Assembly: GCF_029893805.1 (NCBI RefSeq) | Contig: NZ_JARXYP010000001.1 | Span: 124,001-188,000 of the forward strand | Length of the DNA: 64,000 bases | Direction of reading: 5' to 3' | Source: Streptomyces sp. SAI-135 | Lineage (GTDB): Bacteria; Actinomycetota; Actinomycetes; Streptomycetales; Streptomycetaceae | Shown: piece after piece, positions 1 to 8,689 of the stretch | Layout: every line of letters starts with the position of its first letter | How positions within the stretch are numbered: position 1 is the first letter of the stretch | Position numbers and translations under genes: made by a program | The notes under the pieces: model-generated | Told to the model about the DNA's origin: nothing | The model's database searches: none | What the model saw: the letters and a program-made list of their open reading frames with translations, nothing else

Positions 1-1
1 G

Positions 2-220
2 ACGCCGTGCCAGATCCTCAACCGATGTGCGCCTTGGTCGGACGCCTCCCACCGCCACAGACGCCACCCCACCCCGTGCCGGGTCGTCACCCGAAAGTGC
101 GTAACAGGCCCCGGCCTCTCCCCCGGTGCCGGTGCCTGCGAGCGGCTGGTCACGCACGGCCGGCGTGCTGCTGTGTTGGTCGGAGAAGACGATGAGCCGC
201 CGATGACGCCGTCGGCGTGA
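2..220 (+). CDS. C-terminal end of an unidentified protein (partial)
   Basis: An open frame runs in from the left window edge and stops at TGA 218-220, about 72 codons with mostly G/C third positions. It ends in a short acidic tail (GEDDEPPMTPSA). No family is recognised. The next gene begins 80 bp downstream on the same strand. The assignment rests only on the open frame and codon bias, so it may be spurious. Confidence 0.3.
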   Translation, partial: TPCQILNRCAPWSDASHRHRRHPTPCRVVTRKCVTGPGLSPGAGACERLVTHGRRAAVLVGEDDEPPMTPSA

Positions 221-300
221 CATCCCGCCACAGCCGCAACCACACACGGCCGTCCGGGGCTCTCCCCCTGCACATCCACCCACTGCTGGAGGAGACCCAC

Positions 301-609
301 GTGAGCATCGCCTTTAACCACCACACGCCGCAGACCTTCATCGACCCCTACGTCGGCGACCCGGCGGAAGGCGCCTGGCCCCCGGCCGCCAGGCAGGACA
401 CCGACTTCCTGCTGCCGCCGCCCAACCCCGCCGAGCGCCTCAACATCCTCATCACCCCCCGCGACCAGCGCCGCCTGGCCCTGCACGCCGCACTGACCAC
501 CGCCGGCATCCCCCCGCGGCCCGAGGACCGCGACGCCATCGACCAGCTCAGCGCCCTGCCCGCCAGCATCAACACCACCCTGCAGCGCTGGCTGCACCAC
601 ACCTCGTGA
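301..609 (+). CDS. Small hypothetical protein, 102 aa
   Basis: I chose the GTG at 301 because a strong GGAGG lies at 289-294. An upstream in-frame ATG at 217 has no ribosome site and would add an unlikely Arg/His-rich leader. The protein is soluble, with a Pro-rich middle (LLPPPNPAERLN) and a helical C-terminal half containing RRLALHAALTTAGIPPRPEDR. It has no signal peptide or membrane segment. The style resembles small orphan proteins of streptomycete mobile regions, but no function can be assigned. Confidence 0.55.
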   Translation: MSIAFNHHTPQTFIDPYVGDPAEGAWPPAARQDTDFLLPPPNPAERLNILITPRDQRRLALHAALTTAGIPPRPEDRDAIDQLSALPASINTTLQRWLHHTS

Positions 610-709
610 AGCAGAGAGAAACGAGTAATCGTCAAGACCGGTGAATGGGTGCCCGCCTGCACTGACCCACCGCGCCCGGTGGGCTACGACGGCGTCCAGC
701 AGGCCTTGC

Positions 710-1453
710 TCACACGGCTGTGACCAGCCGGTTATGGAAGGCATCCGCTCCAGTTGTGACGATCGAGGCGATGCTCCCGGTCTCCGTGCGCCCCAGCCAC
801 ACAACGCTCCCCCCGTCGGCCGGGAACGTCACGAGGTCGGCTCCGAGAGCCTCGTCGCTCACCCGCTCGAACGACTCGCCCAGAGTCTCGGTGGCCAGGG
901 ATGCATCCTGCTTGCCCGCGTCGACGTCGAGCCAGACCTGGCGGAATGGTTCGGTCAGCGATGGCCAGGCGGTGGCGTCGGCGAAACTCCCCATGTTTTC
1001 CTCGGAGTCGAAGGCCGGCCGCTTACCGTGGACGATTCGCTCGATGCTCTCACCGACACCGAGGGCCGCCTCCCAGCAGGCCACTGGGGCATCGCTGACA
1101 AGCAGGCGGATGGCGACCGCCTCGCGGCCGTCGAACTGCTCGCCGTTGTACTCGAACGGTGCTTCCGTCCAGGATGCCTGCACCCGGTGAACGCCCGGAG
1201 GGATCCGGTCCTTCAGTTCCCGGCCGGCCGGGGTGGGCAACTCCCAGTCGGAATCATCCGGCCAGGGTGAGGCGACGACGAGCCGGCCGCTCGGCACCCG
1301 GATCGGGCTTACCTCCGTCACCTCGACGACGTACACGGGTCTCGCCGGATCCTCGGCATGCGTGCCCACCTGCGCCCCCAGTGTGAACACCGCCTCCAAG
1401 TACCGGCTCTCTTCCGGACCTGCCGCCACACGTTCATCTGCTGTATATCCCAT
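710..1453 (-). CDS. DUF4241 domain protein
   Basis: The order of motifs fits DUF4241: an N-terminal strand pair with VPSGRLVVASPW, then IPPGVHRVQASW, then a segment with VAIRLLVSDAPVACWEAAL, and a C-terminal FPADGGSVVWLGRTETGSIASIV resembling the family's usual ending. Function in the family is unknown; relatives often sit beside toxin/immunity genes. The ATG at 1453 gives about 247 aa, with the domain starting near residue 45 as in typical members. A start at 1525 is also open but adds 24 low-complexity residues. Neither start has a convincing ribosome site. The upstream side is IS5 debris. Confidence 0.7.
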   Translation of the reverse strand: MGYTADERVAAGPEESRYLEAVFTLGAQVGTHAEDPARPVYVVEVTEVSPIRVPSGRLVVASPWPDDSDWELPTPAGRELKDRIPPGVHRVQASWTEAPFEYNGEQFDGREAVAIRLLVSDAPVACWEAALGVGESIERIVHGKRPAFDSEENMGSFADATAWPSLTEPFRQVWLDVDAGKQDASLATETLGESFERVSDEALGADLVTFPADGGSVVWLGRTETGSIASIVTTGADAFHNRLVTAV

Positions 1454-1794
1454 GGCCGAACCGTAGAGGGCCCCACTGACAGAGCCCGGCGTCCCGGCAC
1501 CTCCCATCCCGCTCTCGGTACACAAGTAGCCGGCGGGACCATGCAGTGGCGGTGCCCCGCGCGATGGGTGGGGCTGGCCTCAGTATGGACGGGCTGGCTG
1601 TCACACGGCGATGAACAGTTGTGGTGGGGCGACCACAGCCTCCCACGCGGACTTCGGGCGGCGTCCGGGAGCCGTTCCTGCGCGATCTCCTCGGAGAGAT
1701 CCACGCGTGCCCTCTCCAACATTGCGGCTGTTGCGCACTCAGAGGTCGTTTTCTCCCGTCGTTTCGTCCTGGTATGCGGATTTGACCCGGTGAT

Positions 1795-2045
1795 GCCGAG
1801 TCCCGCGGTGTTCTCTCCGGTGAGGCGGCGGGCCATGAGGTCGGTCATGGCGAGGTGGATCATGGCTTCGGAGCGGGCAGGGAGGGTCTCGTAGTCGCGG
1901 GCCAGGCGGCGGTGGAGCATCAGCCAGCCATAGGTCCGCTCGACCGTCCACCGCTTCGGGATCGGGGCGAATCCCCTGGCCCCAGGCGTGCGTGCGTTGG
2001 ACGATTTGGAGGTCGATGCCGAGGGTGGCGGCGTGCTCGACAAGG
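1795..2045 (-). pseudogene. IS5-family transposase, C-terminal remnant
   Basis: The reverse frame reads FAPIPKRWTVERTYGWLMLH, then RRLARDYETLPARSEAMIH and ARRLTGENTAG, the characteristic end of streptomycete IS5-type DDE transposases including the final catalytic Glu region (WTVERTYGW). A preceding piece, LVEHAATLGIDLQIVQRTHAWG, lies in another frame, so there is a frameshift near 1977. The N-terminal two thirds are missing. It is a dead fragment, part of the IS cluster at the left of the window. Confidence 0.7.
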
Positions 2046-2113
2046 AGGCGAAGGCGAGGCGATGGCGGCAGGTATGGCCCGAGCGGCTGTGCTGGAATGG
2101 CCTTCCACGAGCG

Positions 2114-2610
2114 TCACGAGCTGTTCCGGTGGCTGACCTCAGCTGCGTAGGCGGCCCAGTCTCCGGCGGCGGCCCGCTGCCACTTGACGGCGGCGGTTAT
2201 GTCGATGCCGAGGGTGCGTGCGAGGACTGCTGCGGGCAGCTCGGTGGCGAGCTGGAAGAGCGCGGTCCAGCGGGCTTCCGCGAGACGGATACCGAGCTTG
2301 CGGAGCCATTCGCCCATGGCCCAGGCGCTGATCGGACGGCCGGGTGGCCTCCGGGGAACAGCCAGGGGGAGTCTGTCCAGGCAAGGCCGGCATGGCTGCG
2401 GCGGACCGCGACTTGTCGGAGGGCGAGTTCAGCGACGGGTGCCGGAAGTTCGACCGGGACGGCGCCGAGGTGGATGCGGACGGCTCCGGCCGTCACCTCG
2501 ATGTGGCCGACGGTGAGCCGCGAGATCGCGGCGAGCCACTGGGCATAGAGGAGCAACAGCAGGCCAGCGAGGCGGTCTTCGGGCTTAAGGGGTCGTTTCC
2601 CTTGGCGTGA
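2114..2610 (-). pseudogene. Site-specific recombinase (integrase) remnant
   Basis: Two frames together give the C-terminal half of an actinomycete integrase-like protein: LLLLYAQWLAAISRLTVGHI in one frame, then WTDSPWLFPGGHPAVRSAPG, then after a frameshift near 2310 MGEWLRKLGIRLAEARWTAL and LGIDITAAVKWQRAAAGDWA. This resembles XerD-like proteins of Streptomyces plasmids and islands. The start is lost where an IS5 element abuts at about 2611. The tyrosine nucleophile was not located. I infer a decayed integration module. Confidence 0.5.
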
Positions 2611-2628
2611 TCTATCGTTGAGCTGAGC

Positions 2629-3458
2629 ATGACGGATCTGATGGAGCGGTTGGTGCAGTACGAGTTGTGGACGATGTTCCGTCGGGTGGTTCCGCCGACG
2701 GAGGTCATACGTCCGCAGGGCGGCGGCCGTCGGCGGGCGGGTGACCGCGAATGCCTGGCGGCGATCATCTTCGTAGCCACCTCGGGGTGTACCTGGCGGC
2801 AGTTGCCCCCCGTGTTCGGCCCGGCCTAGCCGACGGTCTACCGGCGTTTCGCCCGGTGGAGCCGGGACCGGGTGTGGGCCAGGCTCCACCGCACCCTCCT
2901 GGACGAGCTCGGCGCCCGCGGCGAGCTGGACTGGTCTCGGTGCACAATCGACTCAGTCAGCCTCAGGGCTACAAAAGGGGGCCATTGACCGGACCGAATC
3001 CGACCGACCGTGGCAAGAGCGGATCGAAAATCCACCTGATCACGGACCGGAAGGGTCTGCCGCTGTCGCTGGGCATCTCCGGTGCCAACATGCACGACAG
3101 CCTCGGCCTGAAGCCACTGGTGCGCGGGATCCCGCCGATCCGCTCGCGGCGCGGCCCGCGTCGCCGGCGCCCGGCCAAGCTCCACGCCGACAAAGGCTAC
3201 GACTACAACCACCTGCGCCCATGGCTGCGCAAGCGGGGCATCCGCCATCGCATCGCCCGCAGAGGCATCGAGTCCTCGCAGAGGCTGGGCCGCCACCGCT
3301 GGGTCGTGGAGAGAACGGTGTCCTGGCTGGCCGGATGCCGACGCCTGCACCGCCGCTATGAACGCAAAGCCGAGCACTTCCTCGCCGTCGTCGGCATCGC
3401 CGCAGCGCTCATCAGTTACCGCCGCCTTGCGCAGTGTCGCGTCGCAGCAGGCCGGTGA
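2629..3458 (+). pseudogene. IS5-family transposase, nonsense plus frameshift
   Basis: The N-terminal part (MTDLMERLVQYELWTMFRRV, GDRECLAAIIFVATSGCTWRQLP) stops at an in-frame TAG at 2827-2829. The same frame continues with transposase sequence (TVYRRFARWSRDRVWARLH, CTIDSVSLRATKGG). Near 2975 the homology moves to the -1 frame, in the stretch AAAAGGGGGCC, and runs on through DRGKSGSKIHLITDRKGLPL, HADKGYDYNHLRPWL and RHRWVVERTVSWL to the end. DDE-type catalytic regions are all represented but cannot be made as one protein. Part of a terminal repeat (GGGGTCGTTTC) may lie at 2590-2600. The 3' end overlaps the convergent gene at 3412, so the right end of the element is lost. Confidence 0.75.
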
Positions 3459-3810
3459 GCCGGCCCATCCAACTCCTGCGCGGCTTGTTATCTCTTTCGA
3501 TCAGAAATCGCGCTGATTGCAGCGGGTCACGCGGGGGCTGACCTGCCTGGTGGCGGAGCCAGTAGCGGGCCACTCTCTGCTCCAGGTCGCCCAGGTCCAC
3601 GATGTTGGTCCTGGCCAGAACGATCGATCCTTCTGGGCCCTCGGGAGCAGTCAGCGCCAACACGCCACCGTCTGGTGAGTACGCCGCTGTGTACTCACCT
3701 TCATCTACGTCTATCGCCTCGATCCAGTTCGTAGCGTGGACGAAGGACTCGAAGACGAGGAGGTCCTCGTCGCGGTCGAAGACGAGCACGGTGTCAGGAG
3801 GGAGTTCCAT
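3412..3810 (-). CDS. Hypothetical protein, 132 aa
   Basis: The ATG at 3810 starts MELPPDTVLVFDRDEDLLVF. A longer upstream frame runs into IS5 sequence and was rejected. The N-terminal half is a strand-rich domain (WIEAIDVDEGEYTAAYSPDG, GSIVLARTNIVDLGDLEQRV) and the C-terminus is basic (RRSWMGRLTGLLRR). It looks like a small cytosolic protein with an aspartate-rich N-terminus, similar in style to single-domain immunity proteins, but no family is recognised. It is wedged between two IS5 remnants, so its promoter and 3' end may have been altered. Confidence 0.5.
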   Translation of the reverse strand: MELPPDTVLVFDRDEDLLVFESFVHATNWIEAIDVDEGEYTAAYSPDGGVLALTAPEGPEGSIVLARTNIVDLGDLEQRVARYWLRHQAGQPPRDPLQSARFLIERDNKPRRSWMGRLTGLLRRDTAQGGGN

Positions 3811-3849
3811 AGAGATCACTGTCGCAGTCCCATTCCTCGTGCTGCGACC

Positions 3850-4129
3850 AAAATAACGATGTCCAAGGTCCTCCTCGCGTCGGCCTGCGCGATGAGCGTA
3901 GTGAAAACCCGCTCCCAGGTGCCGTCCACGGCCCACATCCGCGCCGGTTGTAGACACCTCGCCAGTTGCCGTACTTCTCGGAAAGGTGAACCCATTGCGA
4001 TCCGGTCTGGAACTTCCACGCAATCGCGTCGATCAACTCACGGTGATCCCGCCACCGACCACCCCGCCTGGGCATCCGATCCGGGAGCAACGGCTCCATC
4101 CGCGCCCACTTCGCGTCAGTCAACGGCAC
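3850..4129 (-). pseudogene. IS5-family transposase, N-terminal remnant
   Basis: The reverse frame begins MPLTDAKWARMEPLLPDRMP and continues RRGGRWRDHRELIDAIAWKF, QTGSQWVHLSEKYGNWRGVY. It then shifts frame near 3950 into TWERVFTTLIAQADARRTLD and stops being recognisable around 3850. This is the standard first third of the IS5-type transposase also seen at 5445-6026, with clear sequence similarity between the two copies. The catalytic core is missing. The fragment lies directly upstream of the hypothetical gene ending at 3412. Confidence 0.75.
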
Positions 4130-4181
4130 ACCCAGACCAACGATCCGGCGATCGGAAGGGAGCGGTTATGGGCTGGCCACG

Positions 4182-4457
4182 TCACCAGCCGGGCCAGCCC
4201 GACTTCCACCAGTCGACCACGCGGACGGCCATTGTGTCCGGCCGTATGCCCAGAGGGTCGACACCGAAGTGGGCTTCCAGCTCGTGACGCAGGAACTCCC
4301 CGATTTCGGTCCGGCCGGCACCGGCACGGAGCCGTTGGAGCAGGGGAGCAAGCATGCAGTCGTACTCGTCCTGCACATCGTCAGCGACGCCGATGGGATC
4401 CCATTCATTAAGCAGACGCCGCAGATCATCCTCGGTGGATGTATTCCAGGGTCTCAT
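4182..4457 (-). CDS. Small acidic hypothetical protein, 91 aa (possibly DUF1871-like)
   Basis: The ATG at 4457 gives MRPWNTSTEDDLRRLLNEWD followed by PIGVADDVQDEYDCMLAPLL and a C-terminal AVRVVDWWKSGWPGW. The all-helical pattern, and the N-terminal LLNEWDPIGV..VQDEYDCM signature, recall small proteins sometimes grouped with DUF1871, which are often found near polymorphic toxin loci. This is a tentative resemblance only. A longer start at 4514 adds residues that look non-native. The gene is an orphan between an IS5 fragment and a divergent small gene. Confidence 0.6.
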   Translation of the reverse strand: MRPWNTSTEDDLRRLLNEWDPIGVADDVQDEYDCMLAPLLQRLRAGAGRTEIGEFLRHELEAHFGVDPLGIRPDTMAVRVVDWWKSGWPGW

Positions 4458-4614
4458 CGCCACAGACTGCCACCCACGAACGACCGGTTCAGCACCCGAC
4501 CCCCTGATCCGCACGGACCCCCTAGACTAGGAGCTCTCTTACGGATCACTTGGTGGCAGTTCGACTGCGGGGCCTGCTGGCGCCGACGGGACCGCTGCCT
4601 GCGACGATGCACTT

Positions 4615-4965
4615 GTGAGTTATGACCTTGCGGTGTGGGACGGCGACCGTCCACTCGACGACGGCCAAGCGGGCTTGACCTACGACGAGCTCTACGAGCG
4701 CTACCTGGAGTCGGACGATGTCGTCGTGCCTCCGGCGCCGCGCATCGTGGCGTATGTGGAAGCGCTCGTCGCGCGATATCCGGACGACGTCGACCGCAGT
4801 GTCGTATGGGCGTCCCCGCCGGTCATCGAGGAGGCATCGGGCCCGATCGTGTACCTGCTCATGGCCCATGGCAAGGCGGAGGAAGTGTCTGAGTACGCCG
4901 CTACGCTGGCTCGCGAGCACGGACTCGTCTGCTTCGATCCGCAAGGAGAAAGCCTCCGGCTGTGA
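4615..4965 (+). CDS. Hypothetical protein, 116 aa
   Basis: The GTG start at 4615 gives MSYDLAVWDGDRPLDDGQAG, a beginning seen in small streptomycete proteins. The middle has LTYDELYERYLESDD and YVEALVARYPDD, and the end is EHGLVCFDPQGESLRL. It is about 20 percent acidic, with no signal peptide or membrane segment. Its alternating strand/helix layout and orphan position between transposase fragments are compatible with an immunity-type or other accessory role, but this is inference. It runs divergently from the gene at 4182-4457 with about 157 bp between them. Confidence 0.7.
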   Translation: MSYDLAVWDGDRPLDDGQAGLTYDELYERYLESDDVVVPPAPRIVAYVEALVARYPDDVDRSVVWASPPVIEEASGPIVYLLMAHGKAEEVSEYAATLAREHGLVCFDPQGESLRL

Positions 4966-4969
4966 TCTG

Positions 4970-6026
4970 CTTGTTCGTTCAGCGGGCGGACCAGAGGAAG
5001 ATGCCCGCGATGAGAAGCCCGGCGTGGTAGACCGTGGCGGTCTTCTCGTAGCGGGTCGCGATGCCGCGCCACTGGGCTTCAGTCGGTTGATACATCGCTC
5101 GACCGTATTGCGTTGCTTGTACGCCTCACGGTCGAAGGCGGGTGGCCGACCGCCGAGGCCGCCTCGACGCAGGCGGTGGCCCTGCTAATCCGCCGGAACC
5201 GGAATCACCGCCTGGATGCCGCGCTACGTGTGGACCTTCGTCTCCCTCACCAGATCACCCGGCGCCAGAGCCCACTACGACCGTCGCAGAGAAGCTGGCG
5301 ACCGTCACGTTGCCGCACAACGCAATCTGTTCAACCGCTTCATGGGCATGCTCTTCCACTGTCTCCAACACGGACAGCTCTACGACGAGACGAAAGCCTT
5401 CCCAACCCAACCTCTGGAAGGTCCGTCCACCATCGCAGCTTGACGCTTATCAGCGTGGGATGTCTTGTCGGCCAGGACCACATCCGGCCTGGTGCGAGGT
5501 CGTCCGCGCCGGCGTGGGACCCGCAGGCGGTCCATCACGTCCGCGAACGCGGGTGCGTCACCGGCCTGTCCGGCGGTGAGCACGAAGGCCATCGGCCGAC
5601 AGCTGCCGTCGGCGGCGAGGTGAATCGTTGTGGTCAGCCCGCCGCGGGAGCGGCCGATGGCATGGTCGCCGGGCTCCCCGGCCGGGGCCCCCTTTTGCGA
5701 GCCCCGGCCGCGTGCTGGTGAGCGCGCACCATCGTGGAGTCAACCGCGACGACCCAGTTCAAGTCGCCGTCGGCATCGGCCTGGGCGAGCAGCGCGGTGA
5801 AGACACGCTCCCAGGTGCCGTCAATGGCCCAGTTCCTCAACCGCGTATAGACGCCCGTCCACGAGCCAAACTCGGCGGGGAGGTGCACCCACTGAGACCC
5901 AGTCTGGAACCTCCAGGCGATCGCATCGATCACCTGCCGATGGTCATGCCACCGCCCGCCCCGCCTCGGCGTCCGATCAGGCAACAACGGCTCTATCCGC
6001 GCCCACTGCGCGTCAGTCAACGGCAC
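4970..6026 (-). pseudogene. IS5-family transposase split by an IS110 fragment
   Basis: The N-terminal part (MPLTDAQWARIEPLLPDRTP, QTGSQWVHLPAEFGSWTGVY, WVVAVDSTMVRAHQHAAGAR with the first catalytic Asp) lies at about 5660-6026. After a frameshift near 5690 the middle (MAFVLTAGQAGDAPAFADVM, RPDVVLADKTSH) lies at 5460-5592. The C-terminal region (RPPAFDREAYKQRNTVERCI with the last catalytic Glu) resumes at about 4975-5170. Between them is a plus-strand IS110 remnant. So an IS5 element was hit by an IS110-type element and part was then lost. Confidence 0.7.
5235..5450 (+). pseudogene. IS110-family transposase, C-terminal remnant
   Basis: The plus frame reads ARAHYDRRREAGDRHVAAQR then NLFNRFMGMLFHCLQHGQLY and DETKAF, the usual last segment of IS110-type transposases, ending at TGA 5441-5443. 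The bases after it (CTTGACGCTTATCAGCG, then TGGGATGTCTT) closely match those after a second IS110 remnant ending at 25752, so the element's native right end seems preserved. It is embedded in an IS5 transposase on the opposite strand. Confidence 0.65.
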
Positions 6027-6185
6027 GGCCAGACCAACGATCCGATGATCGGAAAGAAACGCCCTCGCTGGTCAGCCATGGGCTGCAGCTGTGCCAGAGT
6101 TGCAGGCCCCGTTGCGCGGCACCGTGGAGAGCGGGGGCGGCATGGTCAGGTCGCTCCCCGCGACCGAAGGACGCCACGCCGTCTC

Positions 6186-6692
6186 CTAAGGATCGACCCC
6201 GTCCGGGTCCGTGCCGCCCACACCTGGGAAATCGATCGCCGTCGTCGGTGACTCGTACTGCAGGAAGGGCACATGACGGCGCTCGGCGATCCGCCAGCCG
6301 GAGGGATCTCGGACGAGCCTGTCCGTCACCGCGACCCAGCGGATGAGGACCGACGGCTCGTTCTTGAGGGCCATCGTCGCGCAGAGGTGCATGTCCGCCG
6401 TCGCGATGTCACCGTCCAGCGTGATCCGCAGGCTGCTGATGCTGTGGTCGATGAATCCGAACGGCTCGAGTGAGGACACGAACGTGTCCGCGAACTCGTT
6501 CCCCGTGAAGCGGCGCAGGCCTCCGAAGTAGGACAGGTCGGCGTCGGGGGTGAAGCAACTGCGCATGAGTGCCTCGTCGCGGCGGTCCATCGCGTAGGTG
6601 TACCGCTCGATGACGGCCCGGACGGAGATCTGGTCCGCGGCATCACCGTCCTGCGCCGGATGCGTCGACGTCGACGGAGTTGTGTCTGTCAT
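6186..6692 (-). CDS. SnoaL-like (NTF2-fold) protein
   Basis: At 168 aa this fits the small alpha+beta-barrel SnoaL/NTF2 family, whose members act as cyclases, isomerases or hydratases or as dioxygenase beta-subunit-like proteins. Visible family features are the helix IRAVIERYTYAMDRRDEALM-like opening (ISVRAVIERYTYAMDRRD), FTPDADLSYFG, and the strand pairs TADMHLCATMAL and WVAVTDRLVRDPSGWRIAER. The first 20 residues are Thr/Ser-rich and likely disordered. It is divergent from the transporter at 6861, with an AGCATGCT palindrome in the shared promoter region, so I infer it belongs to the same MarR-controlled pathway. The catalytic role is unknown. Confidence 0.8.
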   Translation of the reverse strand: MTDTTPSTSTHPAQDGDAADQISVRAVIERYTYAMDRRDEALMRSCFTPDADLSYFGGLRRFTGNEFADTFVSSLEPFGFIDHSISSLRITLDGDIATADMHLCATMALKNEPSVLIRWVAVTDRLVRDPSGWRIAERRHVPFLQYESPTTAIDFPGVGGTDPDGVDP

Positions 6693-6761
6693 CGATGAGT
6701 CCTCCCTTCCCTTGCGGTGGCGGGTGAGCGTCCCAGGACAGTATCTCAGCTACCGAATGAA

Positions 6762-6779
6762 TTGTAAGCATGCTTGTAT
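6762..6779. promoter_or_regulatory. Candidate MarR operator, divergent promoter region
   Basis: The sequence TTGTAAGCATGCTTGTAT is a near-perfect palindrome centred on AAGCATGCTT. It lies between the divergent genes starting at 6692 and 6861. The same core recurs upstream of the dehydrogenase, the monooxygenase and the flavin reductase, which makes it a likely site for the MarR protein encoded at 8179-8649. Binding is inferred. Confidence 0.6.
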
Positions 6780-6860
6780 TCCGGTTTCGACTCGGTTAAC
6801 GTCTCGGCCACCGTGCAGCTGCGCACACCACTGCTTCATCGCCTCGAAGGAGAGGTCGCT

Positions 6861-8174
6861 ATGACGGCACTGCCCGAAGCAGAACCCTCAAGTGCAAGCA
6901 CTCTGCGACGCACCACGCTGGCCGCCGCGATCGGCAACACCGTCGAGAACTACGACTACGCGGTATACGGTTTCGTGGCCGCGGTGCTGGCGAAAAATTT
7001 CTTCCCCGACGCGACTCCCGGGGTGGCGTTGCTGTCGACGTTCGCGGTGTTCGGTGCCGCCTTCGTCGTCCGGCCGCTCGGAGGGCTGCTCCTCGGCCCG
7101 GTGGCCGACCGCCTCGGCCGCAGGCCCACTCTGGTACTGACGCTGATCGGCATGGCGGTGGTGAGCACGCTCATCGGACTGCTGCCCACCACGGAGACCA
7201 TCGGGATTGCCGCTCCGATCCTGCTGGTCGTCCTGCGCATGTTGCAGGGGCTCGCGGCGGGCGGAGAATACGGAACAGCGATCATCTACGCTGCCGAGTT
7301 CGCGCCCGCGCACCGCAAGGGCGAGATGGCCAGCCGTGTCCAGATGGGCAGCCTCGCCGGTCTGCTCATCGGCGCTTTCGTCGTAGTGGGCCTGAACCTG
7401 TCCCTGAGCGCCACAGCCATGCAGTCCTGGGGCTGGCGGGTGCCGTTCCTGCTGGCGCTCCCACTGGGGGTGATCGGCCTCTACCTGCGCAGCCGGCTGG
7501 GCGAGACCCCTGAGTTCGTCGCGGTCCGCGGCCGCATGCAGGAGCAGCCGCCGGTCGACCGGAGAGTGCGGCGTGCCCTCCTGCTGATCGGGGTGGCGGC
7601 CACTCACGCCGTCGGCTTCTACCTGGCGTTCACCTACGTGCAGAACCTGATCATCCAGCTCCACTTCTCCGCAGTGACGGCGACGGCCGTGGTCGGGTGC
7701 GCCCTGGCCGTAGGCATCGGGCTCGTCCTCGCGGGCGGGCGACTGTCGGACCGGATCGGGCGCCGCCGGGCCCTGCTCATCGCGACCGCGGTGATCCTGG
7801 TCGTCTCGTATCCGCTGATGGCGGCGCTGACGGCCGCGTCGAACCCCTGGCTGCTCGCTCTCTGCGCGGTGCTCTTGGCCGCCGGCCCGTCGTTCTACTC
7901 GGGCATCGCCCCCATCACCTACATAGAACTGTTCCCGGTGCACTCGCGCGGCACGGGCGTGGCGCTGGGGTTCAATGTGGCCGTCGCGATCTTCGGTGGA
8001 TCCGTCATCTACGCGACCCAGTGGCTCGTCCAGGCCACGGGGGACAATCGCGCCGGCGCGTTCGTCCTCATCGGCTCGGCAGTGCTGAGCGGACTGACTG
8101 CCCTCGGCCTGAACGGTGTGCTGGTGCCCAGCGCACCGCAGCGTTCCACGGCGGTCACACCCGAGCCGGTCTGA
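6861..8174 (+). CDS. MFS transporter, metabolite:H+ symporter (MHS) type
   Basis: The ATG at 6861 follows GGAGAGG and gives 437 aa, the usual MHS length. The protein has about 12 hydrophobic segments. The N-terminal TLAAAIGNTVENYDYAVYGF is the typical MHS opening (a variant of G..vEwyD), followed by PLGGLLLGPVADRLGRRPTL, the loop 2-3 motif, and RMLQGLAAGGEYGTAIIYAAE, the MHS TM5 signature region. GRLSDRIGRRRALL repeats the motif in the second half. Such carriers import small organic acids such as shikimate, citrate or aromatic acids with protons. It is probably the uptake step for the pathway encoded downstream. Convergent with the MarR gene, 4 bp apart. Confidence 0.9.
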   Translation: MTALPEAEPSSASTLRRTTLAAAIGNTVENYDYAVYGFVAAVLAKNFFPDATPGVALLSTFAVFGAAFVVRPLGGLLLGPVADRLGRRPTLVLTLIGMAVVSTLIGLLPTTETIGIAAPILLVVLRMLQGLAAGGEYGTAIIYAAEFAPAHRKGEMASRVQMGSLAGLLIGAFVVVGLNLSLSATAMQSWGWRVPFLLALPLGVIGLYLRSRLGETPEFVAVRGRMQEQPPVDRRVRRALLLIGVAATHAVGFYLAFTYVQNLIIQLHFSAVTATAVVGCALAVGIGLVLAGGRLSDRIGRRRALLIATAVILVVSYPLMAALTAASNPWLLALCAVLLAAGPSFYSGIAPITYIELFPVHSRGTGVALGFNVAVAIFGGSVIYATQWLVQATGDNRAGAFVLIGSAVLSGLTALGLNGVLVPSAPQRSTAVTPEPV

Positions 8175-8178
8175 GTGG

Positions 8179-8649
8179 TCAGCTCCGGCGTGCTGCCCGG
8201 CGCGCATCCTTGATCTCGGCCTCGACCGCGACGGCGCATCGCCGGAGGGTGGCGACGAGTTCGGGGAACTGGCCGGGCTCCAGCTCCGCCCCCAGCGTAG
8301 ATTCGATCTTGTCGACCTCGGCCGCCATCTCAGCGAGGCTGGCACGGCCCGCGGGGGTCAGGGCCAGCGAGATGGCCCGCTCACTCTCCGGGTGTGGGCT
8401 GCGCTCCACCCACTCCCTGCGTTCGAGCTCGGCGACGATCCTGGTCATCGTCTGCGACTTCACAAAGCAGCGCCGGGAGAGCTGAGCCAGCGACACATGG
8501 GGTTGCCGCTCAAGGATCTTGAGGGCTGCGTAGCCGGACAGCGTCATCCTCCACGGCTTGAGCCTCAAGGCCCCGATGTTCGCCACGGCACGCTCAAGGC
8601 GGGTGACCGCGTCGGTCAGGTAGTCCGGCTGGTCCGTAGTCGTGTCCAC
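8179..8649 (-). CDS. MarR-family transcriptional regulator
   Basis: At 156 aa it has the MarR winged-helix layout: dimerisation helix at the N-terminus, then LSGYAALKILERQPHVSLAQ, the recognition helix region LSRRCFVKSQTMTRIVAELE, the wing RREWVERSPHPESERAISLA with the conserved D/S-x-R type turn, and LTPAGRASLAEM. It likely represses the surrounding catabolic genes and is released by a pathway ligand. It is divergent from the dehydrogenase at 8690 with only 40 bp between starts; a half-conserved AGCATCCTTACA palindrome in that gap would allow control of both genes, including autoregulation. Confidence 0.88.
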   Translation of the reverse strand: MDTTTDQPDYLTDAVTRLERAVANIGALRLKPWRMTLSGYAALKILERQPHVSLAQLSRRCFVKSQTMTRIVAELERREWVERSPHPESERAISLALTPAGRASLAEMAAEVDKIESTLGAELEPGQFPELVATLRRCAVAVEAEIKDARRAARRS

Positions 8650-8660
8650 GCTACAAGTTT

Positions 8661-8678
8661 AGACAGCATCCTTACATG
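8661..8678. promoter_or_regulatory. Candidate MarR operator between marR and dehydrogenase
   Basis: AGACAGCATCCTTACATG matches the other AGCATGCT sites at the right half (AGCAT-CTTACA) with one mismatch in the core. It fills the 40-bp gap between the divergent starts at 8649 and 8690 and ends just before the GGAGG of the dehydrogenase, so a bound repressor could block both promoters. Confidence 0.5.
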
Positions 8679-8689
8679 GAGGTTCTGCC

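Noticed and set aside
2960..2985. Programmed -1 frameshift at AAAAGGGGG in the IS5 transposase
   Set aside because: The slippery heptamer is incomplete, an upstream in-frame TAG also blocks the gene, and a single missing C explains the shift.
6888..8345. 485-codon minus-strand frame across the transporter
   Set aside because: Composition is His/Arg/Gln-rich antisense of a membrane protein gene.
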